A stretch of 64,000 nt of DNA from Saprospiraceae bacterium. Lineage in GTDB: Bacteria > Bacteroidota > Bacteroidia > Chitinophagales > Saprospiraceae. The stretch covers positions 1 to 64,000 of the forward strand of contig JAEUUU010000175.1 in the NCBI GenBank assembly GCA_016787345.1. Reading direction: 5' to 3'. The notes beneath the pieces were generated by a model. That model worked only from the letters and a program-made list of their open reading frames with translations. It was not told the origin of the DNA and made no database searches. Each line of letters starts with the position of its first letter. The first letter of the stretch is position 1. The translations under genes were made by a program, and so were the position numbers. Positions 17,113-25,283 of the stretch are shown in pieces.

Positions 17113-17126
17113 TATCCTTGGAGATG

Positions 17127-17687
17127 TTAGGAGTGAACGGATTCGGCTTGGTTTTCCTGGAGTCGTATGAGGGCAAAGACGGCGTAGTTCAGAATGTCGC
17201 GGTAATTGGCTTCGAGGCCTTCCGAAACGATCGTCTGACCGGCGTTGTCTTCTATCTGTTTGATTCGCAGTATTTTTTGAAGGATAAGATCGGTCATACT
17301 GCTTACGCGCATCAGCCGCCAGGCTTCGCCATAGTCGTGATTTTTGGCGTCGAGCAACTGCAAATTTGCATTCACTTGTTCATCGTACAGTCCCGCTACC
17401 TGTTCCGCATCGAGTTGAAGCGGGGCTTCGGCGGGCAATTCAAGCTGTATGAGCGCAAGAATACTGTAATTCACCAGGCCGACAAATTCAGATTCGATGC
17501 TGTCTGATACTTTCTGCGTGCCTTTTTCCTCGATACTCCGGATGCGCAAGGCTTTGATATTGATCTGATCGGTGATGCTGGAAGGGCGCAGTATACGCCA
17601 GGCCGTACCGTAATCGGCAGTTTTTTTCAGAAACAAGGCGCGACAGTGCGCAATGACTTCTTTGAACTGAATAGTCGTCTGGCTCAT
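17127..17687 (-). CDS. DUF1599 domain protein
   Basis: The 186-residue cytoplasmic helical protein is built of two similar halves. Half one has FLKKTADYGTAWRILRPSSI and ALRIRSIEEKG; half two has LDAKNHDYGEAWRLMRVSSM and ILRIKQIEDNAG. DUF1599 is distantly related to MazG-like or nucleotide-modification-associated domains, which bind modified nucleotides, but no activity is known for these housekeeping Bacteroidota members. It is first gene of the operon with the DoxX protein, with a promoter element right before it. Confidence 0.9.
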   Translation of the reverse strand: MSQTTIQFKEVIAHCRALFLKKTADYGTAWRILRPSSITDQINIKALRIRSIEEKGTQKVSDSIESEFVGLVNYSILALIQLELPAEAPLQLDAEQVAGLYDEQVNANLQLLDAKNHDYGEAWRLMRVSSMTDLILQKILRIKQIEDNAGQTIVSEGLEANYRDILNYAVFALIRLQENQAESVHS

Positions 17688-17700
17688 AATTCCGTCGGGG

Positions 17701-17708
17701 CAAATGTA
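17701..17708 (-). promoter_or_regulatory. -7 promoter element of the DUF1599 operon
   Basis: The minus strand reads TACATTTG (TAnnTTTG), 13 bases before the ATG at 17687, which gives a very short leader. Confidence 0.48.
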
Positions 17709-17826
17709 ACAAAGTGATTTTGAGCCATTCTTTGGCTTTAAAAAATGTTAACGAGGCGGAATGAGGATTATTAACAATTGAGGCGGGCGCTGGCATGGGG
17801 GGCAATTATTTGCATAAAATATACAT

Positions 17827-17861
17827 TTTGTTTTAAAAGTATTGGTAAAAATGTACATTTG
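17827..17861 (+). promoter_or_regulatory. Promoter of the second VOC gene
   Basis: TTTG at 17827-17830 and TACATTTG at 17854-17861 lie 23 bases apart in an AT-rich stretch, consistent with the -33/-7 layout. The start codon is 45 bases downstream. Confidence 0.52.
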
Positions 17862-17906
17862 CCACGCAATTAATGTTCTGAAAACAAAACCTTACCCTGC
17901 TTTCCC

Positions 17907-18278
17907 ATGAAAAAAGTCACCGGAATCGGCGGAATATTTCTCAAATGCCGGGATCGCGATAAAACGCGCGAATGGTATCAAACACACCTTGGAATCAACA
18001 TGGACGAATGGGGCGCCCAGCTCAATTGGTCCGACGATACGCACTCGGCGCCGTATTCGGTGCTCAGTTTTTTCCGAAGAAGTACGGATTATTTCGATCC
18101 TTCCGATCAGCCCTTTATGCTCAATCTCAGGGTGGCCGATCTGGATAGCCTTGTTGCCGAACTGCGGTCGGCGGGCGTGCCGCTGATCGGCGAGCCGCTC
18201 AATGAAGAATACGGCAAATTTGCCTGGATCATGGACCCCGAAGGCAACAAGATCGAGCTCTGGGAGCAGGCCGGGTAG
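17907..18278 (+). CDS. VOC superfamily (glyoxalase-like) protein
   Basis: The 123-residue protein shows the two VOC modules: GIGGIFLKCRDRDKTREWYQ at the start and FAWIMDPEGNKIELWEQ at the end, with the Glu of IELWE a usual metal ligand. The tail is typical of glyoxalase/dioxygenase-like proteins of unknown substrate. It is monocistronic, with a consensus-like promoter, and is convergent with the TPR membrane protein gene. It differs from the VOC gene at 3782 in sequence and is not a recent duplicate. Confidence 0.85.
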   Translation: MKKVTGIGGIFLKCRDRDKTREWYQTHLGINMDEWGAQLNWSDDTHSAPYSVLSFFRRSTDYFDPSDQPFMLNLRVADLDSLVAELRSAGVPLIGEPLNEEYGKFAWIMDPEGNKIELWEQAG

Positions 18279-18313
18279 ATTAGAGGGTGATGTCCTGAAA
18301 ATTTTATTCTGGT

Positions 18314-18922
18314 TTACCGGACCCGAGGCTGGCGCCGTTTGCTGCCAGGGCGGAATCCTTTGGCCATCATACCGACCATGCTCGGATTCATGGATTGTTG
18401 CATCATTTTGAGTTGCTTTTCCATGTCCTTGATTTGCTCTCTCAACATCGGCTCGGTGATGTTCAGTTTTTTGATCTCGGCAATTTGGTTGATGGCCGAC
18501 TGGCGGTTGCCTTTGGAGCCGTATACCACGGCCAGCTGGAGCATAGCAGCGCCGCGTTCGTTATCGGAAGGCAAGCCCGAGGCAAGCGCTTTTTTGAGCC
18601 AGTTTTCGGCCCCGTTCATGTCTTTTTTTTGCATGGCCAGGGCGCCGTGCGTCATGTAGTACACCCCTTTGTAGCCCATGAGCAGTAAACCCGGGAACAG
18701 GGTCAGTTTGAGGCGTTTTTCAGCCTCTTCGAGTTGCATCTTACTCAACAATTGGTTGGTAGAGAGGATGGTTCCCAACAAAAGATACCCGATCAGCAAC
18801 ACGATAGCGATCAGCAGGAAAGGAAATCCGTACCAAAATCCGTATGCCGCCCACAAAATTGCGCCGGCTGCAAAACCGCCGGCGATCAGCGCCAGACGGA
18901 GATAAACATTGATTGTAAACAT
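18314..18922 (-). CDS. Two-helix membrane protein with TPR-like repeat
   Basis: The 202-residue protein is not matched to a named family. It has two membrane helices (about 8-50), then LNQLLSKM-type coiled helices and a short TPR-like region (GALAMQKKDMNGAENWLKKAL and AMLQLAVVYGSKGNRQSAI, about 95-150). A Met/Gln-rich helix leads to a basic tail (FRPGSKRRQPRVR). Such proteins often scaffold other membrane proteins, but no role can be assigned. The sequence CGAAGGTA at 18950-18957 reads TACCTTCG on the minus strand and may be its -7 box; the same variant lies upstream of gyrA. Confidence 0.65.
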   Translation of the reverse strand: MFTINVYLRLALIAGGFAAGAILWAAYGFWYGFPFLLIAIVLLIGYLLLGTILSTNQLLSKMQLEEAEKRLKLTLFPGLLLMGYKGVYYMTHGALAMQKKDMNGAENWLKKALASGLPSDNERGAAMLQLAVVYGSKGNRQSAINQIAEIKKLNITEPMLREQIKDMEKQLKMMQQSMNPSMVGMMAKGFRPGSKRRQPRVR

Positions 18923-19001
18923 GGAAGTGTTGTTTCAGAAATTGAGCCGCGAAGGTACGGAGCCCGGAGCATTCGCAACGACCCGGAGCAAATGCTTTTC
19001 C

Positions 19002-19451
19002 TTATTGTTTGACAAAACTCAGGGTCGCGGAAGAAGCGCCCAGCGGCGCGATGTCGAGCGATTTGCCGTTGCATTTCAACACAAGCATACATTGCTGCCC
19101 GTCGCCGGCTGTTTTTTCAACAAAACACCAGCCATCTTCGGGCCGCCCGCCGGCAGTGCAACTTTGAAGCGCACAAGTTGGATCGATCACGACCGTGCTG
19201 ATGCGCTGTTGCTGACCGTTGTGGTAGTGGATCATGGTGTCGTCGGCAAAAACAATCCGGTAAGCCGGATCTGAAATGCTTTGCCAGGAACCTCTCAGCG
19301 TTTCCAACAAATCGTTGGGATCGGGTATCGCAATCATGGTCGTGTCGATGGTTGCGACGTTTTCTTCGGGTTTGGCGGGTTGTGGGGTATTGTTTTGACA
19401 ACTGGAAAAGAGCAGCGCGAGGACGAACAGGATCAAATGGGATAATTTCAT
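19002..19451 (-). CDS. Small lipoprotein, unknown function
   Basis: The 149-residue protein has a lipoprotein signal peptide (MKLSHLILFVLALLFSSC, Cys18 acylated) followed by a Pro/Glu-rich linker and a compact beta-rich domain. The segment LRGSWQSISDPAYRIVFADD resembles the start of lipocalin-like domains (G-x-W). Four further Cys may form disulfides. It lies near a second lipoprotein gene in the same direction, with an 80-base gap. No function can be given. Confidence 0.65.
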   Translation of the reverse strand: MKLSHLILFVLALLFSSCQNNTPQPAKPEENVATIDTTMIAIPDPNDLLETLRGSWQSISDPAYRIVFADDTMIHYHNGQQQRISTVVIDPTCALQSCTAGGRPEDGWCFVEKTAGDGQQCMLVLKCNGKSLDIAPLGASSATLSFVKQ

Positions 19452-19531
19452 TTGAAAAGATTTTTTAAGGCTCGCGTAAGCGGACCTGTTTAGATTTTAT
19501 GGTTCGTAATCGGCCGGGAAATACCGGGAAT

Positions 19532-20083
19532 TTATTGACAATTGGCGCAACGCGCCGCCACGATGCCGTATTGGCCTTCGGGCGGAAGGATGTATTCGAT
19601 ACGCGGCCAGCCCTTCTCATCCACTACATTGACCTTGTATTTTATACCGCCGCCTTCGTTGTCGTACCCCCATTCCGAGGCATTTTCTTTCAAACTGATG
19701 TGTCTTTTACTGGAAAGGCAGATCGGGAATTGCGCGCTGCTGATTACCTCGATGGCTTTACCGGCCCCCCTTTTCAGCATAATGGACGAAACGCCCTTGC
19801 TTCCGTTGATCATGACCTTGTAATACCCTTCTTCGAGGATAAACCAGCGTTTGTTGAGGTCGCTCGCGTCGGGGTAGACCAGTACTTCTTTGGAAAATTC
19901 ACCGTTGCAGAGATCGCCGTCCTGCAAAGAGCCGTTTTTCATTTCAGCCTGACTGAACTGGAAATAATATCCGGCAGGCGGGGCTTTGTCAGGCGAGACG
20001 GGCGCCGATGCTTGTTGTTCCGAAGACTGGCAGCCTGCGAGCAGGTAAAACAAGGCGAGGAGTAGCGGGATGATATTTTTCAT
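19532..20083 (-). CDS. Lipoprotein, unknown function
   Basis: The 183-residue protein has a lipobox LLAGC (Cys18), a short Ser/Ala/Pro linker, then a globular beta-rich domain with Cys residues, including CANCQ at the very end. It is not recognised as a known family. It is transcribed in the same direction as the lipoprotein gene at 19002, and the upstream TonB receptor gene is closed off by a terminator, so the two lipoprotein genes may form their own unit. Confidence 0.6.
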   Translation of the reverse strand: MKNIIPLLLALFYLLAGCQSSEQQASAPVSPDKAPPAGYYFQFSQAEMKNGSLQDGDLCNGEFSKEVLVYPDASDLNKRWFILEEGYYKVMINGSKGVSSIMLKRGAGKAIEVISSAQFPICLSSKRHISLKENASEWGYDNEGGGIKYKVNVVDEKGWPRIEYILPPEGQYGIVAARCANCQ

Positions 20084-20093
20084 AACGGATCTG

Positions 20094-20130
20094 AAAAAAA
20101 GCGGAGCACAACTCGTAAGTCATGCCCCGC
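20094..20130 (-). terminator. Intrinsic terminator of the TonB receptor gene
   Basis: On the minus strand, GCGGGGCA (20123-20130) pairs with TGCTCCGC (20101-20108), with one G-U pair, and is followed by seven T (20094-20100). It lies 19 bases after the stop codon. Confidence 0.65.
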
Positions 20131-20148
20131 AGGGACAGGTTTCCCCAT

Positions 20149-22494
20149 TTAAATTTTCCAATCGAGCCGCAGGGTGAAATTGCGCGGGCCTTCCAGTAAA
20201 GCGGGTCGAAGCGAGTATTCTTCGTTCAACAAGTTTCCGCACAAAACGCTTGCGCGCAGATGATCGGAGATCTTGTAGGAGGTTCGCAGGTCAACCGTAG
20301 TAAATGCGCCGTGTGATTGGCGGAAACGTTTGACGGCTGCAAAGGATTCGATAATTTCGACCTCAAAGATAGCGTCAATTGCCTCCATTTTACTGTTATA
20401 ATTTACAGCGCCTCCGAAAGTGAATTTTTTCCAGGCATATTCTGCGTCCAGTTTCCAGGTTTCTTTAAAACGATATTTCAATACGTTATAATCTACCGAA
20501 GAGCCTTCATCGATCCGGTTGGTAAACTCTGTATATTTCGGGTCCGTCCAGGTATAACCGCCAAGAAGAGCCAGCGTTCCGCCACCCAGTTTGCCTTGTC
20601 CGGTTAGTGAAAACTCGAATCCCTTGATTTCGGTGTCGCCTACATTCTGCGATTCGAAACTGGCCAGGGGGACCAGCGCCGGCGGCGGACCGGGGTCGAT
20701 TCCAAAAGTCAATTCGGCCAAAACGAACTCCATCATGTCGAAATAACGCGACTGAAAGGCGGTCAGGTCGACAAAGCCCATCCATTCGCCTACCCGGAAG
20801 CCTTGTTTGACGCCCACTTCGGCGGTCCAGCCGGTTTCGGAAACGAGACTGGGATTTGGGCGTACCACGTTGCCCGTGCTGAAATCGGTGTTGATGAATT
20901 TTTCGGCGATCGTCGGGTAACGGTAGCCCTGTCCCCAGGAGGCGCGGAAATAGGTTGCCCGCCCGGCTTGGTAGTTGGCGCCCAGGCGGAATACCGGCTT
21001 GGATTCGCGGGTGACGCCATTGGGAATTGTGTCGGTACGGGTTGCCGTAATCGGGATAATTTCAGGGCTGTGTTGCACATTGCGCTCATAGCGAACGCCT
21101 GCCGATAAGTTGAGCCGGCGGAAGGCTTTATAATCGAGTTGAAGGTAGCCTGCGTAGTTTTCGTTGGTAAAGTCGCCATTGCTGTACAGGTTGGCATCCA
21201 CGGTGGTGTAAATGCCCACCACGCCGGCGGTAGCTACCAGTCCAATGTCGTCCATCTGGCGCTGGTACTGGTATTCGCCGTAGTACATGCGGCTGTCGTT
21301 GCTCTGGTTGCCACTGTTGTTGTTGTGCACGTAGAAATAACGGCCGAGGAATTTGTGTCGGTTGCCGCCTTTGTCGAAATACTGGAGGGAGGGGTCGATG
21401 GTGAAGCGAAGGCGGCCGTTGGAGCTGGATGCAGAGCCGAGGCCGGCCTGATAGGCGCCGGCGCCATCGTTGGCCCAAATAAAGAAGCTACCGCTGCGTC
21501 CGAAGTTGACATTGGTATTCAGGCCCAGAGTAAGCCGGTCGTTGACGCGATAGCGAACGTTGGGCGTGATGCGGCCATAGCGGCTGTACGTGTCGCGGTT
21601 GTAACTATCGCGGTAAAGCCCGAAGCCGCCGAGCACGAAGTCCCAACGACCGGCTTTGCGCTTGTGGTTGAAACTGAAACCGGTTTCGATCGGCAGGGCG
21701 ATGGAAGACGTATCGCGTCCCCACCATTTTTTGTTTTCGTCTCTGGGGGCGCCCCAGATTTTGCCAAAAACAGCGACCTCGGTTTCCGGCACATCGCGGG
21801 CGTAGCCCGTGCGCAGGTTGATGATGCCGTTCATGGCCGAAGAGCCGTATAGGGCAGAAGCGGCGCCTTTGAGCACCTCCACCTGGCTGATGTTTTCGAC
21901 CGGGAAATCGCCCCAGTTCGGAAAGCCGGCGTCGACCTGCAGGGCCGGCATGTCGTCGAGGAGCAGCAAAACACGGGTGCCGGCGCCATAAGAAAAACCT
22001 GCGCCGCTTCGGATACTGGCCTGTCCGTCGATGATACTCACGCCAGGCACCTTGCCCAGTACGTTGTCGATGGCGACCGTGTTGGTATTCTGGATCAGGC
22101 GGGGTTTCAAAACGTCGAGCGAAACGGTGACCTCGCCCAGCGGCTTTTCAAATTTGCCGGAGGTTACCGTGGCTTGCTGGAGCAGGTTGTTGGCATCGCC
22201 GAGCGTAACATCGAGGGTGGTTGTTTGTCCGGCGACCAACCTTACGGTCTGCCGGCGCGATTCGAAACCGGTGTACAAAAATTCAACTTCATAGTTGCCG
22301 GCGGGCAGGCTGATCGAATAGGCGCCGGTTTCGTTGGTCGATGAGCCGGTGCCGCCGGCTTTTACGGTGGCCCCGATGAGCGGTTCGCCGTTCGCAGCGT
22401 CGGTCACTACGCCTTGCAGGGTGCCGTTTTGGGCTGAGAGGTGTTGGAACAGGAAAAACAGGGGAAAAAACAAGAGGGGGAGTTTTTTGCGCAT
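20149..22494 (-). CDS. TonB-dependent receptor with carboxypeptidase-like N-terminal domain
   Basis: The 781-residue outer-membrane receptor starts with a signal peptide ending LSAQ. It has a carboxypeptidase-regulatory-like domain ([19 protein letters not shown], about 23-105), a plug ([16 protein letters not shown], then [14 protein letters not shown], about 120-240), and a 22-strand barrel ending FTLRLDWKI with an aromatic-rich last strand. The family takes up siderophores, cobalamin or glycans with TonB energy. No SusD gene is next to it, so a Sus-type glycan locus is unlikely; iron or another small ligand is more plausible. Confidence 0.93.
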   Translation of the reverse strand: MRKKLPLLFFPLFFLFQHLSAQNGTLQGVVTDAANGEPLIGATVKAGGTGSSTNETGAYSISLPAGNYEVEFLYTGFESRRQTVRLVAGQTTTLDVTLGDANNLLQQATVTSGKFEKPLGEVTVSLDVLKPRLIQNTNTVAIDNVLGKVPGVSIIDGQASIRSGAGFSYGAGTRVLLLLDDMPALQVDAGFPNWGDFPVENISQVEVLKGAASALYGSSAMNGIINLRTGYARDVPETEVAVFGKIWGAPRDENKKWWGRDTSSIALPIETGFSFNHKRKAGRWDFVLGGFGLYRDSYNRDTYSRYGRITPNVRYRVNDRLTLGLNTNVNFGRSGSFFIWANDGAGAYQAGLGSASSSNGRLRFTIDPSLQYFDKGGNRHKFLGRYFYVHNNNSGNQSNDSRMYYGEYQYQRQMDDIGLVATAGVVGIYTTVDANLYSNGDFTNENYAGYLQLDYKAFRRLNLSAGVRYERNVQHSPEIIPITATRTDTIPNGVTRESKPVFRLGANYQAGRATYFRASWGQGYRYPTIAEKFINTDFSTGNVVRPNPSLVSETGWTAEVGVKQGFRVGEWMGFVDLTAFQSRYFDMMEFVLAELTFGIDPGPPPALVPLASFESQNVGDTEIKGFEFSLTGQGKLGGGTLALLGGYTWTDPKYTEFTNRIDEGSSVDYNVLKYRFKETWKLDAEYAWKKFTFGGAVNYNSKMEAIDAIFEVEIIESFAAVKRFRQSHGAFTTVDLRTSYKISDHLRASVLCGNLLNEEYSLRPALLEGPRNFTLRLDWKI

Positions 22495-22552
22495 AGCATG
22501 TTTTCTGTTTAAGGAAGTAAAAATGGGTCGGACCGAAGGCGGGGTAAATGTA

Positions 22553-22575
22553 TAAAAAGAAGCCGGACTGCTTCT
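22553..22575 (-). terminator. Intrinsic terminator of arfB
   Basis: The minus strand carries AGAAGC/GCTTCT (22570-22575 with 22558-22563), a 6-base loop, then a T-rich run. It begins directly at the arfB stop codon. Confidence 0.55.
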
Positions 22576-22980
22576 CTACTGCTCCCAATCTCCTCTGCGG
22601 TTGGCCTTGATGGCTGAACGTCGGCGTTTTTCTTCTGCTCTGGCTTGTTTGACCTCTTCCGGAATGGCGGTCGGTCGGCGTTTTTTTCGCGGACGAAGGG
22701 CTTTTTCAATGCGCGTGATCAGTTTGGCGGTGGCCAGGTCTTTGTTGGCGAGTTGGGAGCGGGCGGTTTGGTTGGTTACACTTAATATTCCTTCGGAAGA
22801 AATCAGGTGGGCGAGTTTTTCCTGTACTAGGATTTTTTCTGCGTCGCTCAGGGCATTCGATTCGGCGACGTTGAAACGCGCCTCAACCTTGGTTTCCAGT
22901 TTGTTGACGCTTTGACCGCCTTTGCCGCCCGATCGGGAAGTGCGGTATTCAAGTTCGGATTTCAGGAGATCGGTGTTCAT
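22576..22980 (-). CDS. arfB: Alternative ribosome-rescue factor / peptidyl-tRNA hydrolase
   Basis: ArfB enters the A site of ribosomes stalled on broken mRNAs and hydrolyses the peptidyl-tRNA with its GGQ loop. The 134-residue protein carries the release-factor-like SRSGGKGGQSVNKLETKVE at residues 15-33 and the basic C-terminal tail (RPRKKRRPTAIPEEVKQ and onwards) that fills the mRNA channel. Start: ATG 22980 gives the family-typical N-terminus; the open frame to 23217 overlaps the glycosyltransferase gene and is rejected. A glycosyltransferase gene lies 8 bases upstream, probably in the same transcript. Confidence 0.93.
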   Translation of the reverse strand: MNTDLLKSELEYRTSRSGGKGGQSVNKLETKVEARFNVAESNALSDAEKILVQEKLAHLISSEGILSVTNQTARSQLANKDLATAKLITRIEKALRPRKKRRPTAIPEEVKQARAEEKRRRSAIKANRRGDWEQ

Positions 22981-22988
22981 AATGGGCT

Positions 22989-23759
22989 TCAGTATTTGGG
23001 TTTTCCCATACGTCGAAATCGGTGCAAGATAGCCCGGAAAACAATACGTACATGGGCCCAAAACGTCGCCGCCAACCCGAAATGTTCCCGCATGACCTCG
23101 AACCGGTCCCGTAAACTCTGGCGATGCCTTTGTTTCGACATGCCGCCCATGAGGTAATCGCTCAGGATCAGACCGGTATGGATGTTTTCCTCGCTTTGTT
23201 TCAGTATTTTGATACACCAGTCGTAATCGGCGCAGAGGTTGCCCATGATGTATTCCGGCGCCAGGCTGCGCCGCGCGACAAACGACTGGTGTACCACCAG
23301 CATTCCGCCCAGGTAATCGCGCCAGCAGAGTTGTTGAGGTAGTGTGCGGGTGCTCAGTTCGCTCATGACGCCGGCTGGACGTCTGTTATCGTCGACCAAC
23401 AGTGTTTCTCCGTACAACACACCGGTTTGAGGCCGGGCCATGGCCGCCAGTTTTTCCACGGTATCCGGTGCGTGCAGGTGATCGCCGCCGTTGAGAAACC
23501 AGACAAAATCGCCCGTTGCCAGGCGCAGCCCTTTGTTCATGGCGTCGTACAGCCCTTTGTCGCGTTCAGAGATCCAGCGCAGATTAGGCATCTGTTCGGC
23601 AAATTGTTTGATAACCTCCACCGAGGTATCCTTTGAGCCGCCATCGATTACCCAGTATTCGATGTACGGGTAACTTTGCCGGCGCACGCTCTCCATGGTG
23701 CCTTCCAGCAGGGCAGCGCCGTTGTAATTGATCGTGATGATTGAAAAACGCGGTTGCAT
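22989..23759 (-). CDS. Family 2 glycosyltransferase
   Basis: The 256-residue inverting GT-A enzyme has the nucleotide-sugar site FSIITINYNGAALLEGTMES, VIDGGSKDTSVEV, and the metal-binding region WFLNGGDHLH. It resembles WcaA/WcaE-type enzymes that add a sugar to exopolysaccharide or O-antigen repeat units. The sugar is not predictable. It stands alone, not in a polysaccharide cluster, and is likely transcribed with arfB. The TTG at 23774 is rejected in favour of ATG 23759. A tandem repeat lies immediately upstream. Confidence 0.9.
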   Translation of the reverse strand: MQPRFSIITINYNGAALLEGTMESVRRQSYPYIEYWVIDGGSKDTSVEVIKQFAEQMPNLRWISERDKGLYDAMNKGLRLATGDFVWFLNGGDHLHAPDTVEKLAAMARPQTGVLYGETLLVDDNRRPAGVMSELSTRTLPQQLCWRDYLGGMLVVHQSFVARRSLAPEYIMGNLCADYDWCIKILKQSEENIHTGLILSDYLMGGMSKQRHRQSLRDRFEVMREHFGLAATFWAHVRIVFRAILHRFRRMGKPKY

Positions 23760-23769
23760 GGTAAAATTC

Positions 23770-23852
23770 GGCAATTATCAACCCAAGGCAATTATCAACC
23801 CAAGGCATCTATCAGCCCAAGGCATCTATCAGCCCAAGGCTTCAGCCTTGGG
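23770..23852. repeat. Four 17-bp tandem repeats plus palindrome
   Basis: Two identical 17-mers (23770-23786 and 23787-23803) are followed by two identical variant 17-mers (23804-23820 and 23821-23837). All end in CCCAA followed by GG of the next unit. The last joins a perfect 9-bp palindrome, CCCAAGGCT with AGCCTTGGG (23833-23841 with 23844-23852). Each unit contains CCCAAGGC, so any of them can pair with the AGCCTTGGG arm. Confidence 0.9.
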
Positions 23853-23892
23853 AAAAAAAAGGGCCGTCGCAGGTAGTATACCCGCGACGGCC
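23853..23892 (-). terminator. Intrinsic terminator of the gyrA-TPR unit
   Basis: On the minus strand, a perfect 9-bp stem GGCCGTCGC/GCGACGGCC (23884-23892 with 23862-23870) is followed by C and eight T (23853-23861). It stands 39 bases beyond the stop of the TPR gene. Confidence 0.85.
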
Positions 23893-23931
23893 AATCCGAT
23901 TCAAACCGAATGAATCCCTTCGGTCATTGAA

Positions 23932-25257
23932 TCAGTTTTTAAAATAGGATTTGGTGTTTTTGCCGCCGCCTTTAACCGTGTCGAGTCGCTTTTTAAACTC
24001 GGGCGAAAGGGTTTCGTCCTCCTTACGGGCGTAGATTTCGTTCAGAGCGATCAGGGTGTTGAGATCGTTGGCGTCGAGGCTTTCGGCTTTCTGGAAGTAG
24101 GGGAGGGCCTGATCGAACAGCGTATTGATCTCGTTCTTGATAGCGTCATATTTCTTGATGCCGGCAGCCGAAAAATCTTCGGGCATGGCATTCAGTTCCT
24201 GCGTGCGGATAGCGGCCTTGTTGTAGTACAAAGCACCGAGCGAGTAAACGGCGTCCACGTTTTTCGGGTCTTTTTCAACGCCTTGCGAGTAGTATTTCTT
24301 TGCTTCTTCGAAGTACTCGTTGGCTTTGGCATCGTTTTTCGCCTGCAATTCGCGCTGGTACAGGTTGTCGTACACATTGCCGAGGGTCACGTAGAGGCCT
24401 ACGTTGTTCGGCTCCTTGGCGATGGCCGTTTTCAGGCGGCCGGTGAGTTCGTCGAGTTTACCAGCTTTGAGGTAGGCGTTGATTTCGGCAAACAAAAGGC
24501 CCGAGTCTTCGGGGAATTTTTTGCGGCCTTCGTCCAGAACAGCCTGGGCGCCGGCCTCGTCGCCGCTTTCCAGTGTGCAGGTATACAAACCTTCGTAGGC
24601 CGTCGGCTGATCGGTACCGGCTTCGATCAGCTTTTTGAACAACGGAATCGCATCAGCGCAGCGCTGGGCCTGCCAGGCGGAAAGCGCCGTGATGTACAAC
24701 TGATTGTTGTAGCGTTCCTTTTCGTCAAAAATGCTTTTTTGATTGTTGGCTTTCAACAAGTCGTGGGCTTTGAGGGAGCCCTGAAACGACAGGAATGCTT
24801 TTTCGTACTGGCCGGCTTCATATTTGGCCACGCCAATGTCGACCAGATAGGCGTAAACCGTACCGACACCCTTGATCGCGTCGCTTTTTTCGTATTTTTT
24901 GGTCGCCAGGTCGAAAGCTTTATTGTACGATTCGAAGGAAACAAGCGCGTCGTTATCGCCGGAGAATGCGGCCTGCGGGTTGAGTACCTTCATGGCTGCT
25001 TCTTTTTGAATAATGGCGCTGTACACCTCGCCGCGGGTATACCAGGCGGTATAAAGTCCCTGGGCATCGGGCATTTGAACGGCCTGATCGATCTTTTCCT
25101 TGGCTTCTTTCAGGCTGGCGTCGTTGTTGCTCTGATCCTGGTAGTAGCGGGTCAAAAGTTTTCCGGCCGATTTGGCCAGTTTGGCGCCTTCATCCTGGGC
25201 CGTCGCGAAGCTGGCGGTAAACAGGAGGGTTAGAAGAGCAAAAAGCGTTTTTTTCAT
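23932..25257 (-). CDS. Periplasmic TPR protein
   Basis: The 441-residue protein has a signal peptide (MKKTLFALLTLLFTASFATA, then Q) and a solenoid of about nine TPR-type helix pairs. Examples are YNKAFDLATKKYEK, LYVTLGNVYDNLYQREL and VDAVYSLGALYYNKAA. There is no lipobox. It is probably a periplasmic scaffold; similar proteins lie next to gyrA in other Bacteroidota. It follows gyrA by 26 bases on the same strand, so the two are likely co-transcribed, and it is closed by a strong terminator. ATG 25257 is preferred over TTG 25266. Confidence 0.85.
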   Translation of the reverse strand: MKKTLFALLTLLFTASFATAQDEGAKLAKSAGKLLTRYYQDQSNNDASLKEAKEKIDQAVQMPDAQGLYTAWYTRGEVYSAIIQKEAAMKVLNPQAAFSGDNDALVSFESYNKAFDLATKKYEKSDAIKGVGTVYAYLVDIGVAKYEAGQYEKAFLSFQGSLKAHDLLKANNQKSIFDEKERYNNQLYITALSAWQAQRCADAIPLFKKLIEAGTDQPTAYEGLYTCTLESGDEAGAQAVLDEGRKKFPEDSGLLFAEINAYLKAGKLDELTGRLKTAIAKEPNNVGLYVTLGNVYDNLYQRELQAKNDAKANEYFEEAKKYYSQGVEKDPKNVDAVYSLGALYYNKAAIRTQELNAMPEDFSAAGIKKYDAIKNEINTLFDQALPYFQKAESLDANDLNTLIALNEIYARKEDETLSPEFKKRLDTVKGGGKNTKSYFKN

Positions 25258-25283
25258 GGTTTGCAAATTGTATTGGTAAAAAA

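Noticed and set aside
22981..23217. Longer N-terminus for arfB
   Set aside because: It overlaps the glycosyltransferase coding region in another frame and adds a tail unlike any ArfB.
23770..23837. Possible CRISPR array in the 17-mer repeats
   Set aside because: Units are contiguous with no spacers and are only 17 bases long, so this is a plain tandem repeat.
23833..23852. The CCCAAGGCT palindrome as an intrinsic terminator
   Set aside because: On the plus strand it is followed by A, not T, and on the minus strand the T-run lies before it and belongs to the neighbouring stem at 23862-23892.
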